Positions 11,488 through 21,480 of a DNA stretch of 64,000 bases are shown piece by piece. This stretch comes from Riptortus pedestris (lineage: Eukaryota > Arthropoda > Insecta > Hemiptera > Alydidae): assembly GCA_019009955.1 (NCBI GenBank), contig CM032230.1, positions 13,346,501 to 13,410,500 of the forward strand. Direction: 5' to 3'. The translations under genes were made by a program, and so were the position numbers. Each line of letters begins with the position of its first letter. Positions within the stretch are counted from its first letter, which is position 1. Below the pieces are notes generated by a model, which saw only the letters and a list, made by a program, of their open reading frames with translations, made no database searches and was not told the DNA's origin.

Positions 11488-11935
11488 TCATTCTCCACTG
11501 AAATGGTAGTAAGGGTATCCGAAACAAATTAGGTATATTACCTTTTTGCACACGTCTAATTGCGTCTATTAATTAATTACTGAATAGGTAGGTCTGTCCA
11601 GAACAAATTACGTTAATTACTTCAAGTAATGCGTTTACCATTCATTATTTCGGTAGGATTCAGGCAGATTGGCCCCTGGCAATGAGTCGACAGACTGGAT
11701 AGTCATTGTTATTTCACCAGGACTATCGTTTCCTAAAAGTCTAATGTGTTGCGGAAACCATATTAATGTATTACATATTTCATTGTCCAATACGCCTGTT
11801 AATTAGTTACGTCAGTGGTAACCAGAACAAATTAGGTTAATTAGTTCTAGTTATGTGTTTACCATGCAGTAGTTAGGTTGGATTCAGGCGGACTGGCCCA
11901 AGGGATGAGTCGACAGGACGAATATTGAGATAAGG

Positions 11936-12213
11936 TAGGAATCAATCATAGTTTTTAGAGTTAGATCTGGGGGCGGGCTGACACCTGTTGGAAGATGACG
12001 AAGGAGGAGGCCTATATAAAGTAAGATATGTATTGAAGAGGACAGTGAGTCGGAGAATATCGAGTCATCGTCAGGGTTTGGTATGCAGCCCCTTCTTGTC
12101 ATTTGTCATAGCACCCCGGCCTCTCCTCTCTCCTTTTATCTCACCGCTCCGTCTCTCTCTTCTCACAACTTCACTGCGCTCGCTATCGAAATTAGGACCA
12201 TTCCCACAAACAC
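11936..12213. other. Unassigned stretch
   Basis: Follows the last satellite E unit. CT-rich around 12110-12180; overlapping short frames there have compositional bias only. Confidence 0.45.
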
Positions 12214-12826
12214 CTTTCAGCAGATTTCCCTTAAAGGAAATCAGCTATTGAGGTCATACTCATGACGCGATTTTTGAAAAATCTCCTCAAATGTCCATCG
12301 ATCCTAGCTAGGAGTTGTCGAAAATGAGGTACGTTCAAAACGGTAGCAATTATTGTTTGACCCTTACCACCATCGATATTTAAATGTTTTAAATAAAACT
12401 AAAGACCAAGTTCGTAAACGGGTGAAATCGGGCCAAGAGAAGGAGCTTAGAGGGAAGAATTGCGAAAATTCGAAATATCTCCGTTATTATAACTTGGATC
12501 GAAAAATAATTATTGCAAATTTATTTACCAATGTGTTGCTAAATACGTATTTTCTTTATAATGAATTTATCCGAGATATTTAGGTTTTATAGTTTCCATA
12601 CTTCAGTTAACCGCTTTAATCTAATTTTAAATACAAAATGTTGTTTTCAAAAGACCTTTATTATGCGAGATACTTTTAAATTCGTTGTGATGAAGTTATC
12701 AAGAATGATTTCACGTTCTTGTCACGAAAAAGTTTTATTTTATTTATACCATACTTGATATCGGTTCTGTCAACACTAAACATCATATTTGTAATTGGCT
12801 GAAATCGCTTAAGGGAAATCTGCTAA
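12214..12826 (-). mobile_element. Element A, 5' end lost
   Basis: The minus-strand 3' end (CAGCAGATTTCCCTTAAAGG) starts at 12218. GACGCGATTTTTGAAAAATC, CCATCGATCC and AATGAGGT follow in order, and the body reaches about 12770. At 12795-12826 a second, plus-oriented 3' end (GCTTAAGGGAAATCTGCTAA) appears, so two copies abut. Confidence 0.6.
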
Positions 12827-12827
12827 T

Positions 12828-12849
12828 ATTGTTACCAGCGGAAGGTTAA
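12828..12849 (-). mobile_element. piggyBac-type terminus at TTAA (solo end)
   Basis: TGTTACCAGCGGAAGG-TTAA differs at only two positions from the piggyBac remnant end at 17274-17293 (TGTTACCATCGAAAGG-TTAA). To the right of TTAA is element A3 body (ATGGGGAGGGGTCACC). No matching second end was found nearby. Confidence 0.55.
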
Positions 12850-13198
12850 GATGGGGAGGGGTCACCAGAACATGTTTGCATGCATCTTGTGTAATAAAGG
12901 TCTCTTGAAAACAATATTTGGTATTTAAGCTTCGATTAATGTAATTTATTATTATTATTTATTAACGTCCACTTTTTGCAACTTAGGCTAATCGGGACGG
13001 GCTATCTACAGGTTACCACCCTTTTCTAGCCAGGGTGGGATTTTAGGACGTTATTTAATGAATTTCGTCACTAAATAATTTCCTTTGCCCAGGCAAGAAT
13101 CGAACTCGCCACTCTAGGTTTACCATGTGAGATAAAGGTCAACGCTTTAACTCGCATGGCTAACCTGAGCCCCCTGTAATTTATTACGTAACAGTGTA
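12850..13198 (+). mobile_element. Element A3 body fragment, split by a SINE
   Basis: GGTCACCAGAACATGTTTGC, AATAAAGGTCTCTTGAAAAC and TATTTAAGCTTCGATTAATG are characteristic A3 body. The SINE at 12952-13174 interrupts it and TTATTACGTAACAGTGTATT resumes after it. Confidence 0.65.
12952..13174 (-). mobile_element. tRNA-derived SINE, full length with 12-bp TSD
   Basis: Read on the minus strand: a tRNA-like head starting GGGGCTCAGGTTAGCCATGC, a B box GTTCGATTCTTGCC, CAAAGGAAATTATTTAGTG, a middle CCCACCCTGGCTAGAAAAGG, and a tail of (AATA)-type repeats. TGTAATTTATTA is present exactly at 12940-12951 and 13175-13186, a 12-bp target duplication typical of LINE-driven retroposition. It is not a functional tRNA gene. 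It inserted into an element A fragment. Confidence 0.88.
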
Positions 13199-13330
13199 TT
13201 TTAGCAGATTTCCCTCAAGGGAAATCAGCTATTGAGGTCGACGCATGACGCGAGTTTCGACAAATTTCTTCAAATGTCCATCGATCCTACCAAAGAGATG
13301 ACGAAAATGAGGTCCGTTCAAAATTATGTG

Positions 13331-13393
<63 letters not shown>

Positions 13394-13870
13394 GTCTGTT
13401 AACGCTCTAGCGGTCGCAATTTTTTTTTGATCGTTACTAAACTCGAAATTATGTAAAAAGAAAGATCAAGTTCGTTAATGGCTGAAATCGGACCAGTAGG
13501 AGGGGGGTTTAGAGGGGGGGATTTTCGAAAATTCGAAATATCTCCGTTATTATGCGTCGGATCGAAACGTTGTATTGAACCAATATTATTGCAAATTAAA
13601 TTTACTATAAATATTGTTTACATTTATTCTCTATCTTGAATATTAACCGAGATATTTGCATTTGTATTCTGTGTATGATCGGCAGGGGTCTGCTATGTTC
13701 GGGACCTTCCTCCGAGAGCTCTGGCGGCCGTTTCCATAACTACTCGTCTCTCTTGAATAGGTTTAGAGATACCTTACAACAACAGTTGTTATTGGGCAGA
13801 TTTATCTACTGTATAAATGCACGTGGGAAATCTGCTTAGTTTACGCAGCCCCTGCGTGACGGACTTTTTT
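13199..13870 (-). mobile_element. Element A, full-length (A1)
   Basis: The 3' end TTTTAGCAGATTTCCCTCAA has a compensated hairpin (CCCTCAAGGG). The TA tract is at 13334-13390, GTTAACGCTCTAGCGGTCGC at about 13397, and the 5' end CCCCTGCGTGACGGACTTTT closes the copy. It abuts the piggyBac remnant. Confidence 0.85.
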
Positions 13871-14054
13871 GAAAACTTAGAAAGGTATCATGGAGTGACG
13901 GTCACCCCAAGGGATTATTTAATCAATAAAGGAGATTAATGTTTACACAATGATTTATTTACATTTTGACATTTATATTAAATCATTATTAATACAATCG
14001 ACAACTGACCAATGAAAAATATATTGAAAAATCACTACTTGAAGTAGTTGCTAC

Positions 14055-14105
14055 TCACTTACTTGCGATGCTCGCTGCACGTTGGTTTTCCGCATTTCCA
14101 GCAGT
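14055..14105 (-). pseudogene. piggyBac transposase C-terminal Cys-rich tail
   Basis: The minus strand encodes TDCWKCGKPTCSEHRK followed by TAA. The C-x2-C-x4-C-x2-H arrangement at the very C-terminus matches the small zinc-binding domain that closes piggyBac transposases. Only this tail remains on this side of the inserted element A copy. Confidence 0.65.
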
Positions 14106-14293
14106 CAGTTTGCACTTTTAGCAGATTTCCCATAAGGGAAATCAGCTATTGAGGTTGTACTCATGACGGGATTTTCGAAATTTTTCTTCAAATGTCCATC
14201 GATCCTACCTAGTAGATGACGAAAATGAGGTCCGTTCAAAACTGTATATATATATATTCTATTTTTGAGGCTGCATCGCTGGGAAGTATCGTC

Positions 14294-14499
14294 ATTATGA
14301 GGATTTCGGCTATCTGCTCCAGCGGTTGGAATTTTAGTTTTGCAAATTTTCAATGGAAATGCGTCCATCTTCGTCAGGCATTAATTTGATTTAATTAATT
14401 TAATCAAATAAATGCCTCACGAAGATGGACGCATTTCCATTGAAAATTTGCAAAACTAAAATTCCAACCGCTGGAGCAGATAGCCGAAATCCTCATAAT
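14294..14499. repeat. Long near-perfect palindrome (~97-bp arms)
   Basis: ATTATGAGGATTTCGGCTAT begins the left arm and the right arm ends with its exact reverse complement at 14499. The centre is about 14392-14403 (TTAATTAATTTA). The left arm continues into repeat C sequence at 14262, which is not mirrored. Minor differences near the centre include one extra base pair step. It would form a cruciform or hairpin. Confidence 0.92.
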
Positions 14500-14508
14500 A
14501 ACAATATA

Positions 14509-15799
14509 TCTATATATATATAAAATTGTAACCTCTGTCTGTACATTGATTTTTTTCGCGAAATTTCACGATAACTTTTCGTTTCACATGTCATAGACAC
14601 CATAACTGCATTTTGTTCATTTGGTTTCTGTTTGTTTGTTTATTTGTTTGTTTGTTTGTTTGTTACCTTTTCACGCATAAACGACCGAACCGAATTTTAT
14701 GAAACATGGTATTTATATTACTACTAGCCCAACTTAGACTTTAGGCTATATTAATATTCTCTAAGACGAAAAGGAGTGGGGGTTATAAGGGAGGCCTGTA
14801 ATTAAAAATAGCGATATTTCGTTTCCTATTGCTTTTTTAGCAAATATGCACATAACAAAAGTTGTTTATTTTGTTTTTTCGAGTAACGTTTGTTATATGC
14901 ACTTTTACCGTATACGGAAGTATAAATGAGTTATACACTAAAAACTATAGCGGGAGTCCACAATTTTATTTGGCATAAAAGACTCAACCGAACTAAACCA
15001 AACTCGCTATGTGAATTAATACTAACTATTTCCTTATAATAAGTCATACTAACATTTCTAGGGACGGGCAGGAGTGGGGGTTATAAGGGAGGCCTGTAAT
15101 TAAAAATAGCGATATTTCGTTTCCTATTGCTTTTTCAGCAAATATGCACATGACAAAAGTTGTTTATTTTGTTATTTAGAGAAACTTTTTTATATATACA
15201 CTATCATCGTATACTGAAGTATAAAGGCGTTATACGCTAAAAATTATAGCGGGAGACAACAATTTTATTTGGCACAAATGACTCAACCGAACTAAATAAA
15301 ACACTCAGTATGTGTATTACCACTAACGCCTTTCATATAATAAGCCATACTTACATTTCAAGGGACGGGCAGGAGTGGGCGTTATAAGGGAGGCCTGAAA
15401 TTAATATTAATGATTTCCTATTGGGGTTTCGGCAAATGTGCACATAACAAAAGTTGTTTGTTTTGTTATTTAGAGAAATTTGCTCAACACTTCTTTTCAA
15501 TATGAACTACCAGGTACCTCACCTGAAAAAATTAATTCAAATTTATGTCAATATTTTCTCCTTAATAATTAAATTTTTGCATAATGCACAGGAGACGGGA
15601 AATATGACAATATGCAGGACAGTGAAGTCTTACATAAAAAAATAATTTTATTATTAACAAATGCCAACAACGGGTATTAACCCTTAACACTGGAACGGGT
15701 AAATGTCAAATATTGTGCAAAGTAAAAGCCTTGCCAAAAAATATACCATCCCATTCAGACCTCAAATCAATTCCCGAGCGAAGCCGGGTATCTGAGATA

Positions 15800-15800
<1 letters not shown>
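14509..15800 (+). mobile_element. Helitron B copy 1 with three ~300-bp internal repeats
   Basis: The 5' end is A|TCTATATATATATAAAATTG, followed by TTTTCACGCATAAACGACCG. The 3' end has a hairpin CCCGAGCGAAGCCGGG and then TATCTGAGATAG next to T. This is the canonical non-autonomous Helitron pattern (5' TC, 3' hairpin, about 10-12 bases, CTRR, between A and T), with the CTAG here read as ATAG. GGCAGGAGTGGG(G/C)GTTATAAGGG-type phrases recur at about 14773, 15071 and 15371, an internal ~299-bp tandem repeat. No Rep/helicase coding sequence is present. Confidence 0.82.

Positions 15801-15857
<57 letters not shown>
15801..15857. repeat. (TA)n microsatellite
   Basis: About 28 TA units at the fixed internal position of the host element A; the Helitron inserted at its edge. 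Confidence 0.9.
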
Positions 15858-15861
<4 letters not shown>

Positions 15862-16648
15862 CTGTTACCGCTCTAGCGGTCGCAATTTTTGTTTAATTGT
15901 TACTAAACTCGATATTTAACCGTTTTATGTAAAAAGACAGATCAAGTTCGTTAATGGCTGAAATCGGACCAGAGAGAGGGGGGGGATTTTCGAAAATTCC
16001 AAATATCTCCGTTATTATGCATCGGATCGAAAAATTGTATATAACCAATCTTATTGCAAATTAAATTTACCATAAATATTATTATATACGTTTATTCTTT
16101 ATCTTGAATATTAACCGAGATATTTGCATTTTTCAGTTTTCAGCAAGCCGCCACTTCTACTCATGTTACGTAAACAATACTCTGCTACATAATAATTCAC
16201 ATTATTGGAAGTTTAAATACCAAAAACTGTATTCAAGAGACCTTTATTATACGAGATACATGCAAATATGTCCTGGTGACCCACCCCCCCCCCCATCTTA
16301 AAATCTTGGACTACTAAAATTTTATTGATTGAGATAATAATTATTTTCGCTCATTATTAATTACAGTACTAGATATAGTAAATAGTTCTTAATAAAATAA
16401 TGTGTTATATTCTGATATATTTCAGTAATTGTTTTTCTTTCCGGTGTGAAGCGGGCCGACGCGTTGGTTACATTTCTAACCTAACGCTTCCTGTCGGCAG
16501 GTTATAGAAATTGGATGAAACCTTTCTAATTCCCGTTAGTAATAAATCACGGTGTTGTTGTGTTAGCAGTATGTCTATTTATCCATTACTAAACTTCACG
16601 AGGGAAATCTGCTTAGTTTGCGCAGCCCCTGCGTGACGGACTTTTTTG

Positions 16649-17152
16649 TCATTTGCTCGTGTGCATAAATGTAATTGTCACGACGAATACATATTTCCAG
16701 GTTTGTAAATTGAATAGTAAGTTTAGGTCAACAAGTTCAGATGTGATGTTTGAATAGGGTTTTACTCGAGGGATTTTGACAATATATGGGCTTGTTCTGG
16801 TTGGTTTAGGTGGTTTCAGTGACCATACATGACCATTTTCACCTTTTACAGTGTCCGAAGACGATGACGTTTCTTCTTCCACTTCTGAAGAGTATTCTTC
16901 TATTATGTCAACATCACTTTCTTCCTGTAGGAAATCTTCTTCACCACTTGAATCATCACCAGAATTTACATTGATTTCATCCTCTAGACACTCTTTCACA
17001 AATGCGGCAATATTTGGGTCATTAACATTGCAGGAATCCACTTTATGCAAATAAATGTTAAAAAAATTCGGCAACCGGGAAAGGTAACAGAGGTTACTAG
17101 TCACCCCAAGCACGTGATAAATAAAGAAAAACTGGCTCTGCCACGGAGGCAA
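16649..17152 (-). pseudogene. piggyBac transposase N-terminal fragment
   Basis: The frame encodes an acidic, Ser/Glu-rich segment (EEYSSEVEEETSSSSDTVKG) followed by ENGHVWSLKPPKPTRTSPYI. An acidic N-terminus leading into a G-x-x-W-S-x-x-P-P motif is characteristic of piggyBac/PGBD transposases. The first ~37 codons may be untranslated, with a later Met in CNVNDP... context not available, so the true start is unsure. The reading ends at the inserted element A, and the catalytic DDD domain is gone. By composition alone it could be mistaken for an acidic host protein, but the TTAA-flanked end at 17290 and the C-terminal tail on the far side favour piggyBac. Confidence 0.6.
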
Positions 17153-17293
17153 ACACTCTCAATCGAACAGTACTAACGAGAAGTGAGATTAGCAAGTGAC
17201 TAAGATTTGTTTTACCCCGTCAACCAACAAAACATAAAAAAAAATAAATCTACGTGGGGTGACGCATCACCCCTGTTACCATCGAAAGGTTAA

Positions 17294-17690
17294 GTTTTTG
17301 GACTACTTAAAATTGTTTCATTCAGATAAAAATTATTTTGATTCATCATAAATTACAGTACTAGATATACTAAATAGTTTTCAATCGAAATAATACTTTA
17401 TATTCAGATATATTTCAGTAATTGTTTTTCTTTCTTGCGAGAAGTTGGCTCTTCCCCGTTGAACGCTTCCCGGAGGCTTTTTATTCTCGTTTGTATTTTT
17501 TCGGTGCTGTTGTTTTTTTTTTTTTTTTTTGACATTTCAGACTCTTCCCGTCGGGAGGGGAAAGATTTTGTATTACCGCTTGTATATATTGACTTCATAT
17601 TCACGGTTGTGTTGTGATACCAGTATGTAAATTTATATAATGTTACATTTCACGTGGGAAATCTGCTTAGTTTACGCAGCCCCCCTTTAT
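17294..17690 (-). mobile_element. Element A3 5' part
   Basis: Starts right after TTAA with GTTTTTGGACTACTTAAAAT, then TACAGTACTAGATATACTAA and CAGATATATTTCAGTAATTG. It ends GTGGGAAATCTGCTTAGTTT and ACGCAGCCCC; the terminal GTCCGTCACG is missing. Confidence 0.75.
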
Positions 17691-18060
17691 TTGTAAGCCT
17701 TGACATGACCGCCTCTGTGGTGAGGTCCAGTTGTTTTACAATAAGTTAACTACTCCTGAAGCTGCATGATAGAGGACGCCAAACATGTAAAGAAAAAATA
17801 AATCGGTGGAAGATTTTTCACAAGCTTTTCATCTATTGACCTTCCGCCATTTACCCTCAAATTCGGAGTATGTCCGAATAATAATTTTTCTATCTGTACT
17901 ATTAAACAGATAAAAAAATTATAATTGACTGTTCTTGTGGCATATTTAATTCTCTTAGTCCAGAGACAGACTTGTGTCGTCCATTTTTTAAGGGTTAAAA
18001 AATGCTACTTTTCACTCAATATATATGTGCCAAATAATATTGTTTGTGAAGCAAAACATG
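17691..18060. other. Unassigned stretch
   Basis: No recognised repeat. A-rich, no conserved frame. It may be intronic to the LIM gene, whose next downstream exon would lie to the left. Confidence 0.4.
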
Positions 18061-18119
18061 AATCTGTTTAAAAAAAAAATAGTATAACACATAATAAAAA
18101 AAAAAACAAGATAAAAGAA

Positions 18120-18300
18120 TATTCAAACCCCGCCCTCATGCATGAATATTTCGAGAAAATCAAGTCATTTTCAGGAGTAAAATTCTTTAACTCTCTGCCC
18201 GAATGTATTAAATCTACAATATTAATAAAACAGCCTTGTTTTAAAAATAAATTAAATTACTTCATTTTAATACACAAGAAGAGAGAGTATTTGAAAATGA
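18120..18300 (+). mobile_element. Possible LINE C-terminal fragment
   Basis: The frame from 18138 reads MHEYFEKIKSFSGVKFFNSL, then PECIKSTILIKQPCFKNKLN. A G-x-K-x-F-N-x-L-P-x-x-I-K motif followed by F-K-x-K-L is common at the C-terminus of jockey/CR1-type LINE ORF2 proteins. Short and without other domains, so tentative. Confidence 0.45.
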
Positions 18301-18342
18301 CATACATATATGGAGTATCTATATATGTGGCTGTACTTACTT

Positions 18343-18522
18343 TGCATAGTCTGCTTTGCAGTAGACCGAGTGGTCCCTGACGAAGCAAGAAGTCTCCCTG
18401 TCCAAAGCTAGCTGGCAGACCGAACAGCGGAGGCAACTAGTATGCCACGTCCTTCCTGACACCTGCAGCAGGTATTTATCTGTGATGGGTTCGCAGCAGG
18501 CAGCACAGATACAACCCTCTGT
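18343..18522 (-). CDS. Awh: Internal exon, first LIM domain of an Arrowhead/Lhx6/8-type LIM-homeodomain factor
   Basis: The exon encodes TEGCICAACCEPITDKYLLQ, VSGRTWHTSCLRCSVCQLAL, then DRETSCFVRDHSVYCKADYA. It holds a complete LIM zinc-ligand set: C-x2-C, 17 residues, H-x2-C, then x2-C-x2-C, 18 residues, C-x2-D, binding two zinc ions. It is bounded by good splice sites on the minus strand: TTGTTGCAG acceptor at 18523-18531 and AAA|GTAAGT donor at 18337-18342. LIM-homeodomain proteins are nuclear transcription factors; LIM domains bind co-factors such as Chip/LDB. The CKADYAK end and the overall sequence resemble LIM1 of Arrowhead/Lhx6/Lhx8 most; a related class (Lhx1/5 or Lhx3/4) is less likely. 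No LIM2 or homeodomain exon was recognised in the window, so introns must be long. It is the only convincing host coding sequence here. Confidence 0.85.
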
Positions 18523-18544
18523 CTGCAACAACATACATACATAT

Positions 18545-19750
18545 ACATATTAGACCAATTGTCTCTAAAATTACCAATGTGGTCTAAGTAATATTTTTTT
18601 TTTTTTTGTGTTGAGATATTTTAAGAATTCGATTTGAATAAAATAAAAAATTTTTTTTTCTACAATCCGCAATATTTAAAGTGGGCGTTTTATTGGTCTT
18701 GCTTAAAAAAAAATTCTATTGCAGGTTGATTGAAACGGCCACCCTTTCACAGTAAAGGCTTATTGAAGAGACAAAGCGCTTCCGACGCAGTGCATCATCG
18801 TTGGAGCCCTGTTGATATAACATTTATCCCTGCTGGAAATGCCGGATGGTAGAAGAACCAATTGATTAGTAAAAAGGCCTTGTACAAGTTGACAAGTATT
18901 TTAATATATGCAGACTTTCAGAGACCAAGATCCTGCTGATAAAACAAAAAACCTTATTAATAAAAAATAATAGCACTTTCAACAGTGTAAAAAAAATGTC
19001 AAAATAACAGTGAAAAATAAATGACAAGTCTAGGATAAAATAAAAATTAAAAATAAATTCAACGAACATATATAAAATCCCTATACTAAAAAGATAAAAA
19101 GTTAAATACAAATAAAACTATCTAGATAACAAAACAACAAACTAATAACTAGATACTTATATTTACTATATCAGAATGGGGTGAGAAATCCCCATGATTG
19201 CTTCCAACGGAGAAACTAGGGTGAAAATGAAAAGAAGAAAGAAAAACCAATTATTTTTAATTTATCTTCTTCTTACTGTGTTTTCACTGTTATTTTGAGT
19301 GTTTCCTACTCTGTTGAACATGCTATGATTTTATTCTTAAGATTTTTGTCGGTATATTTGTAAGGCTAGTGGTATTTTATCACTACTGAATGCCATATGG
19401 TATTCTGCAGGACGCCACTGAAGAAAATTATAGCATTCCTAAGATTTCCAAGTAAAGATAAAATTATTTACAATCATAACAATAACAGTAACAATATTGT
19501 AAGCATATGAACGAACTTTTTTATAGAAGTCCGTTCATACTTCTTTATAGAATAGAGGTTAACCTCTAGACAAAAGTGGACATAATAGATTGAAGCAATT
19601 GAAATATTGATGGAGACGAAAACTGTCGAACCAACGGGAACGAAATTTAATCAAAGGAATGTGTCATAGATAAAGGAAAGGAGGAAAGTACTGATATAAT
19701 ACTGCCATCAAATGTATTAGAAAAGAGATGCACATTAATTTTATACAGAC
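18545..19750. other. Unassigned, likely intronic
   Basis: Upstream (5') of the LIM exon on its strand. AT-rich with homopolymer runs (T at 18594-18607 and 18652-18659). At 18770-18815 GCGCTTCCGACGCAGTGCAT resembles the repeat phrase at 32755-32785 (CATCGAAAGCGCTT) often seen near Penelope-like element ends, but this is weak. No other signal. Confidence 0.4.
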
Positions 19751-20491
19751 ATTTACTTTCACGTATCCCGTATCTACCGAGAGCCCGTCCCCACAAGGGA
19801 TGACCTCATCGAGCGCATCAGAATGGTTTGCAACCAGCTCACCGCAGAACAATGTTTAGATGCAGTGCGATCTGAGAGTACGCGATGTGATGCGTGTATT
19901 GCAGCGAGAGCCAGCACTTCGAACAACATTTACGTTGACGCTTTAGAAATTAACGATGTAATTTTAGAGAAGGGAAAACCTTCAAACTTCTCAGGGTTTT
20001 TTTTCTCACTAAGGTAGACCCATATAAAAACTGAAACATTTATGTTTTCCAAGTAAGAATATTTAATTATTTTATTTATTTTCTAAATTTTTAATCTTTT
20101 TTTATGTTTTAATCTTCAGTTATTGTTCATAATGTTATCTACTTTAAATAGGTAATTTTTTTTTACCAATATACTATGAATATTTGAATAAAAAAGTATT
20201 TATTATTTTTTCTTAATAAAAAATAATTTTTTTTTCAATTACCTTTCTGTTAGTATAAGATTAGAATACAATAATTGTATTGGAATAATATTTATTGCTA
20301 AAATTCATTCAAGGAATAAAATCCGCTCTTCCATTGGCCTTAACTAGTTTTTGCACAACTATTTTTAGTTTTTTGTTATTTTCTCGAAAACGAAGCGAAA
20401 ATGAGGCATATGCCAGAGGACTTTTTGTTTTAGTTTTTCGATCATCTATCGATCCCTAAAGTTTGGCCGTTTGGTTTGGGGACACCCTGTA
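19750..20491 (+). mobile_element. Tc1/mariner-like transposon 3' part
   Basis: The translation around 19755-19960 reads YREPVPTRDDLIERIRMVCN, then QLTAEQCLDAVRSESTRCDA, CIAARAS. This resembles the C-terminal helix region of IS630/Tc1-mariner-type transposases seen in arthropods (R-E-x2-I-x-R-I...R-R-x2-A-C-I). The element appears to end at GGGGACACCCTGTA (20478-20491), a common arthropod DNA-transposon terminus. The catalytic core lies upstream and was not recognised; the left end was not found. Confidence 0.5.
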
Positions 20492-21445
20492 TATATATAA
20501 AATTGTAACCTCTGTCTGTACATTGATTTTTTTCGCGAAATTTCACGATAACTTTTCGTTTCACATGTCACAGACACCATAACTGCATTTTGTTTCTTTC
20601 GTGTCTGTTTGTTTGTTTGTTACATTTTCACGCATAAACGGCTGAACCGAATTTTATGAAACTTGGTATGTATATTACGACTAGCCCAACTTAGACTTTA
20701 GGCTATATTAATATTCTCTAAGACGATCAGGAGTGGGGGTTATAAGGAAGGCCTGAAATTAATAATAGTGATATTTCGTTTCCTATTGCATTTTCGGCAA
20801 ATATGCACATAACAAAAGTTGTTTATTTTGTTATTTAGAGAAACTTTTTTTTTTTATATACACAATCATCGTATACCGAAGTATAAAGGCATTCTACGCT
20901 AAAATTATAGCGGGAGACAACAATTTCATTTGACACAAAAGACTCAACCGAGCTAAATAAAACACTCAGTATGTGTATTAGCACTAACGCCTTCCTTATA
21001 ATAAGCCATACTAACATTTCTAGTTACGGGCAGGAGTGGAGGTTATAAGGGAGGCCTGAAATTAATAATAATGATTTCCTATTGGGGTTTCGGCAAATAT
21101 GCACATAACAAAAGTTATTTAGAGAAATTTGCTCAACACTTCTTTTCAATATGAACTACCAGGTACCTCACCTGAAAAAATTAATTCAAATGTATGTCAA
21201 TATTTTCTCCTTAATAATTCAAATATATGCATAATGCACAGGAGACGGGAAATATGACAACATGCAGGACAGTGAAGTATTACATAAAAAAATAATTTTA
21301 TTATTAACAAATGCCTACAACGGGTATTAACCCTAAACACTGGAACGAGTAAATGTCAAAATATTGAGCAAAGTAAAGCCTTTCCAAAAATATACCATCA
21401 CCATTCAGCCTCAAATGAATTCCCGAGCGAAGCCGGGTATCTGAG

Positions 21446-21449
<4 letters not shown>
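20492..21449 (+). mobile_element. Helitron B copy 2 with two internal repeats
   Basis: TATATATAAAATTGTAACCT starts the copy. GAGTGGGGGTTATAAGG and GAGTGGAGGTTATAAGG at about 20730 and 21033 mark two ~303-bp subrepeats. The 3' hairpin CCCGAGCGAAGCCGGG is followed by TATCTGAGCTAA|T, an intact CTRR end. The 5' end joins the CCCTGTA terminus of the preceding transposon, so the TC dinucleotide is lost. Confidence 0.82.

Positions 21450-21480
<31 letters not shown>

Larger units (their letters stand above)
8971..11935 (+). repeat. Satellite E, ~205-240 bp tandem units, interrupted by hAT
   Basis: The phrase GATGAGTCGACAGAATGG or a close variant recurs at about 9240, 9481, 9768, 9971, 10175, 10389, 11683 and 11905. 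Each is preceded by TTCATTATTTCAGTAGGAT and followed by a TATTTCGCCAGGACTATCG-like stretch and GCGTCTATTAATTAATTA. Spacing is roughly 205-290 bases, and about 267 between the two units around the hAT once the insertion is subtracted. Units 9768-10389 are most alike; the edges are more diverged. No coding signal is shared between units. Confidence 0.85.
14116..16647 (-). mobile_element. Element A copy carrying nested insertions
   Basis: The 3' end is at 14116 (TTTTAGCAGATTTCCCATAA; hairpin loop changed but pairing kept as CCCATAAGGG). The 5' end is at 16647 (CCTGCGTGACGGACTTTTTT). The TA microsatellite position is split: GTTCAAAACTGTATATATAT at 14231-14250 and (TA)n then TTTGTCTGTTACCGCTCTAG at 15801-15875. 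Between these lie repeat C, a palindrome and a Helitron. The right half (15857-16647) is A3 type. Confidence 0.85.
13877..17293 (-). mobile_element. piggyBac-like DNA transposon remnant, interrupted
   Basis: The right end carries TTAA (17290-17293) followed, on the minus strand, by CCTTTCGATGGTAACA and a palindrome GGGGTGACGCATCACCCC (17256-17273). The left end has a closely similar palindrome GGAGTGACGGTCACCCC (13892-13908). The N-terminal coding part lies at 16649-17152 and a C-terminal Cys-rich tail at 14055-14105, both minus. The catalytic middle is missing, replaced by an element A copy at 14116-16647. The left TTAA is degraded (CTTAG). Confidence 0.65.

Noticed and set aside
12952..13174. 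tRNA gene
   Set aside because: A and B box resemblance only; no cloverleaf could be completed, and the body, tail and target duplications show a SINE.
16649..17152. Acidic host nuclear protein
   Set aside because: The TTAA-bounded end, the W-S-x-x-P-P motif and the CWKCGKPTC tail across the insertion point to piggyBac.
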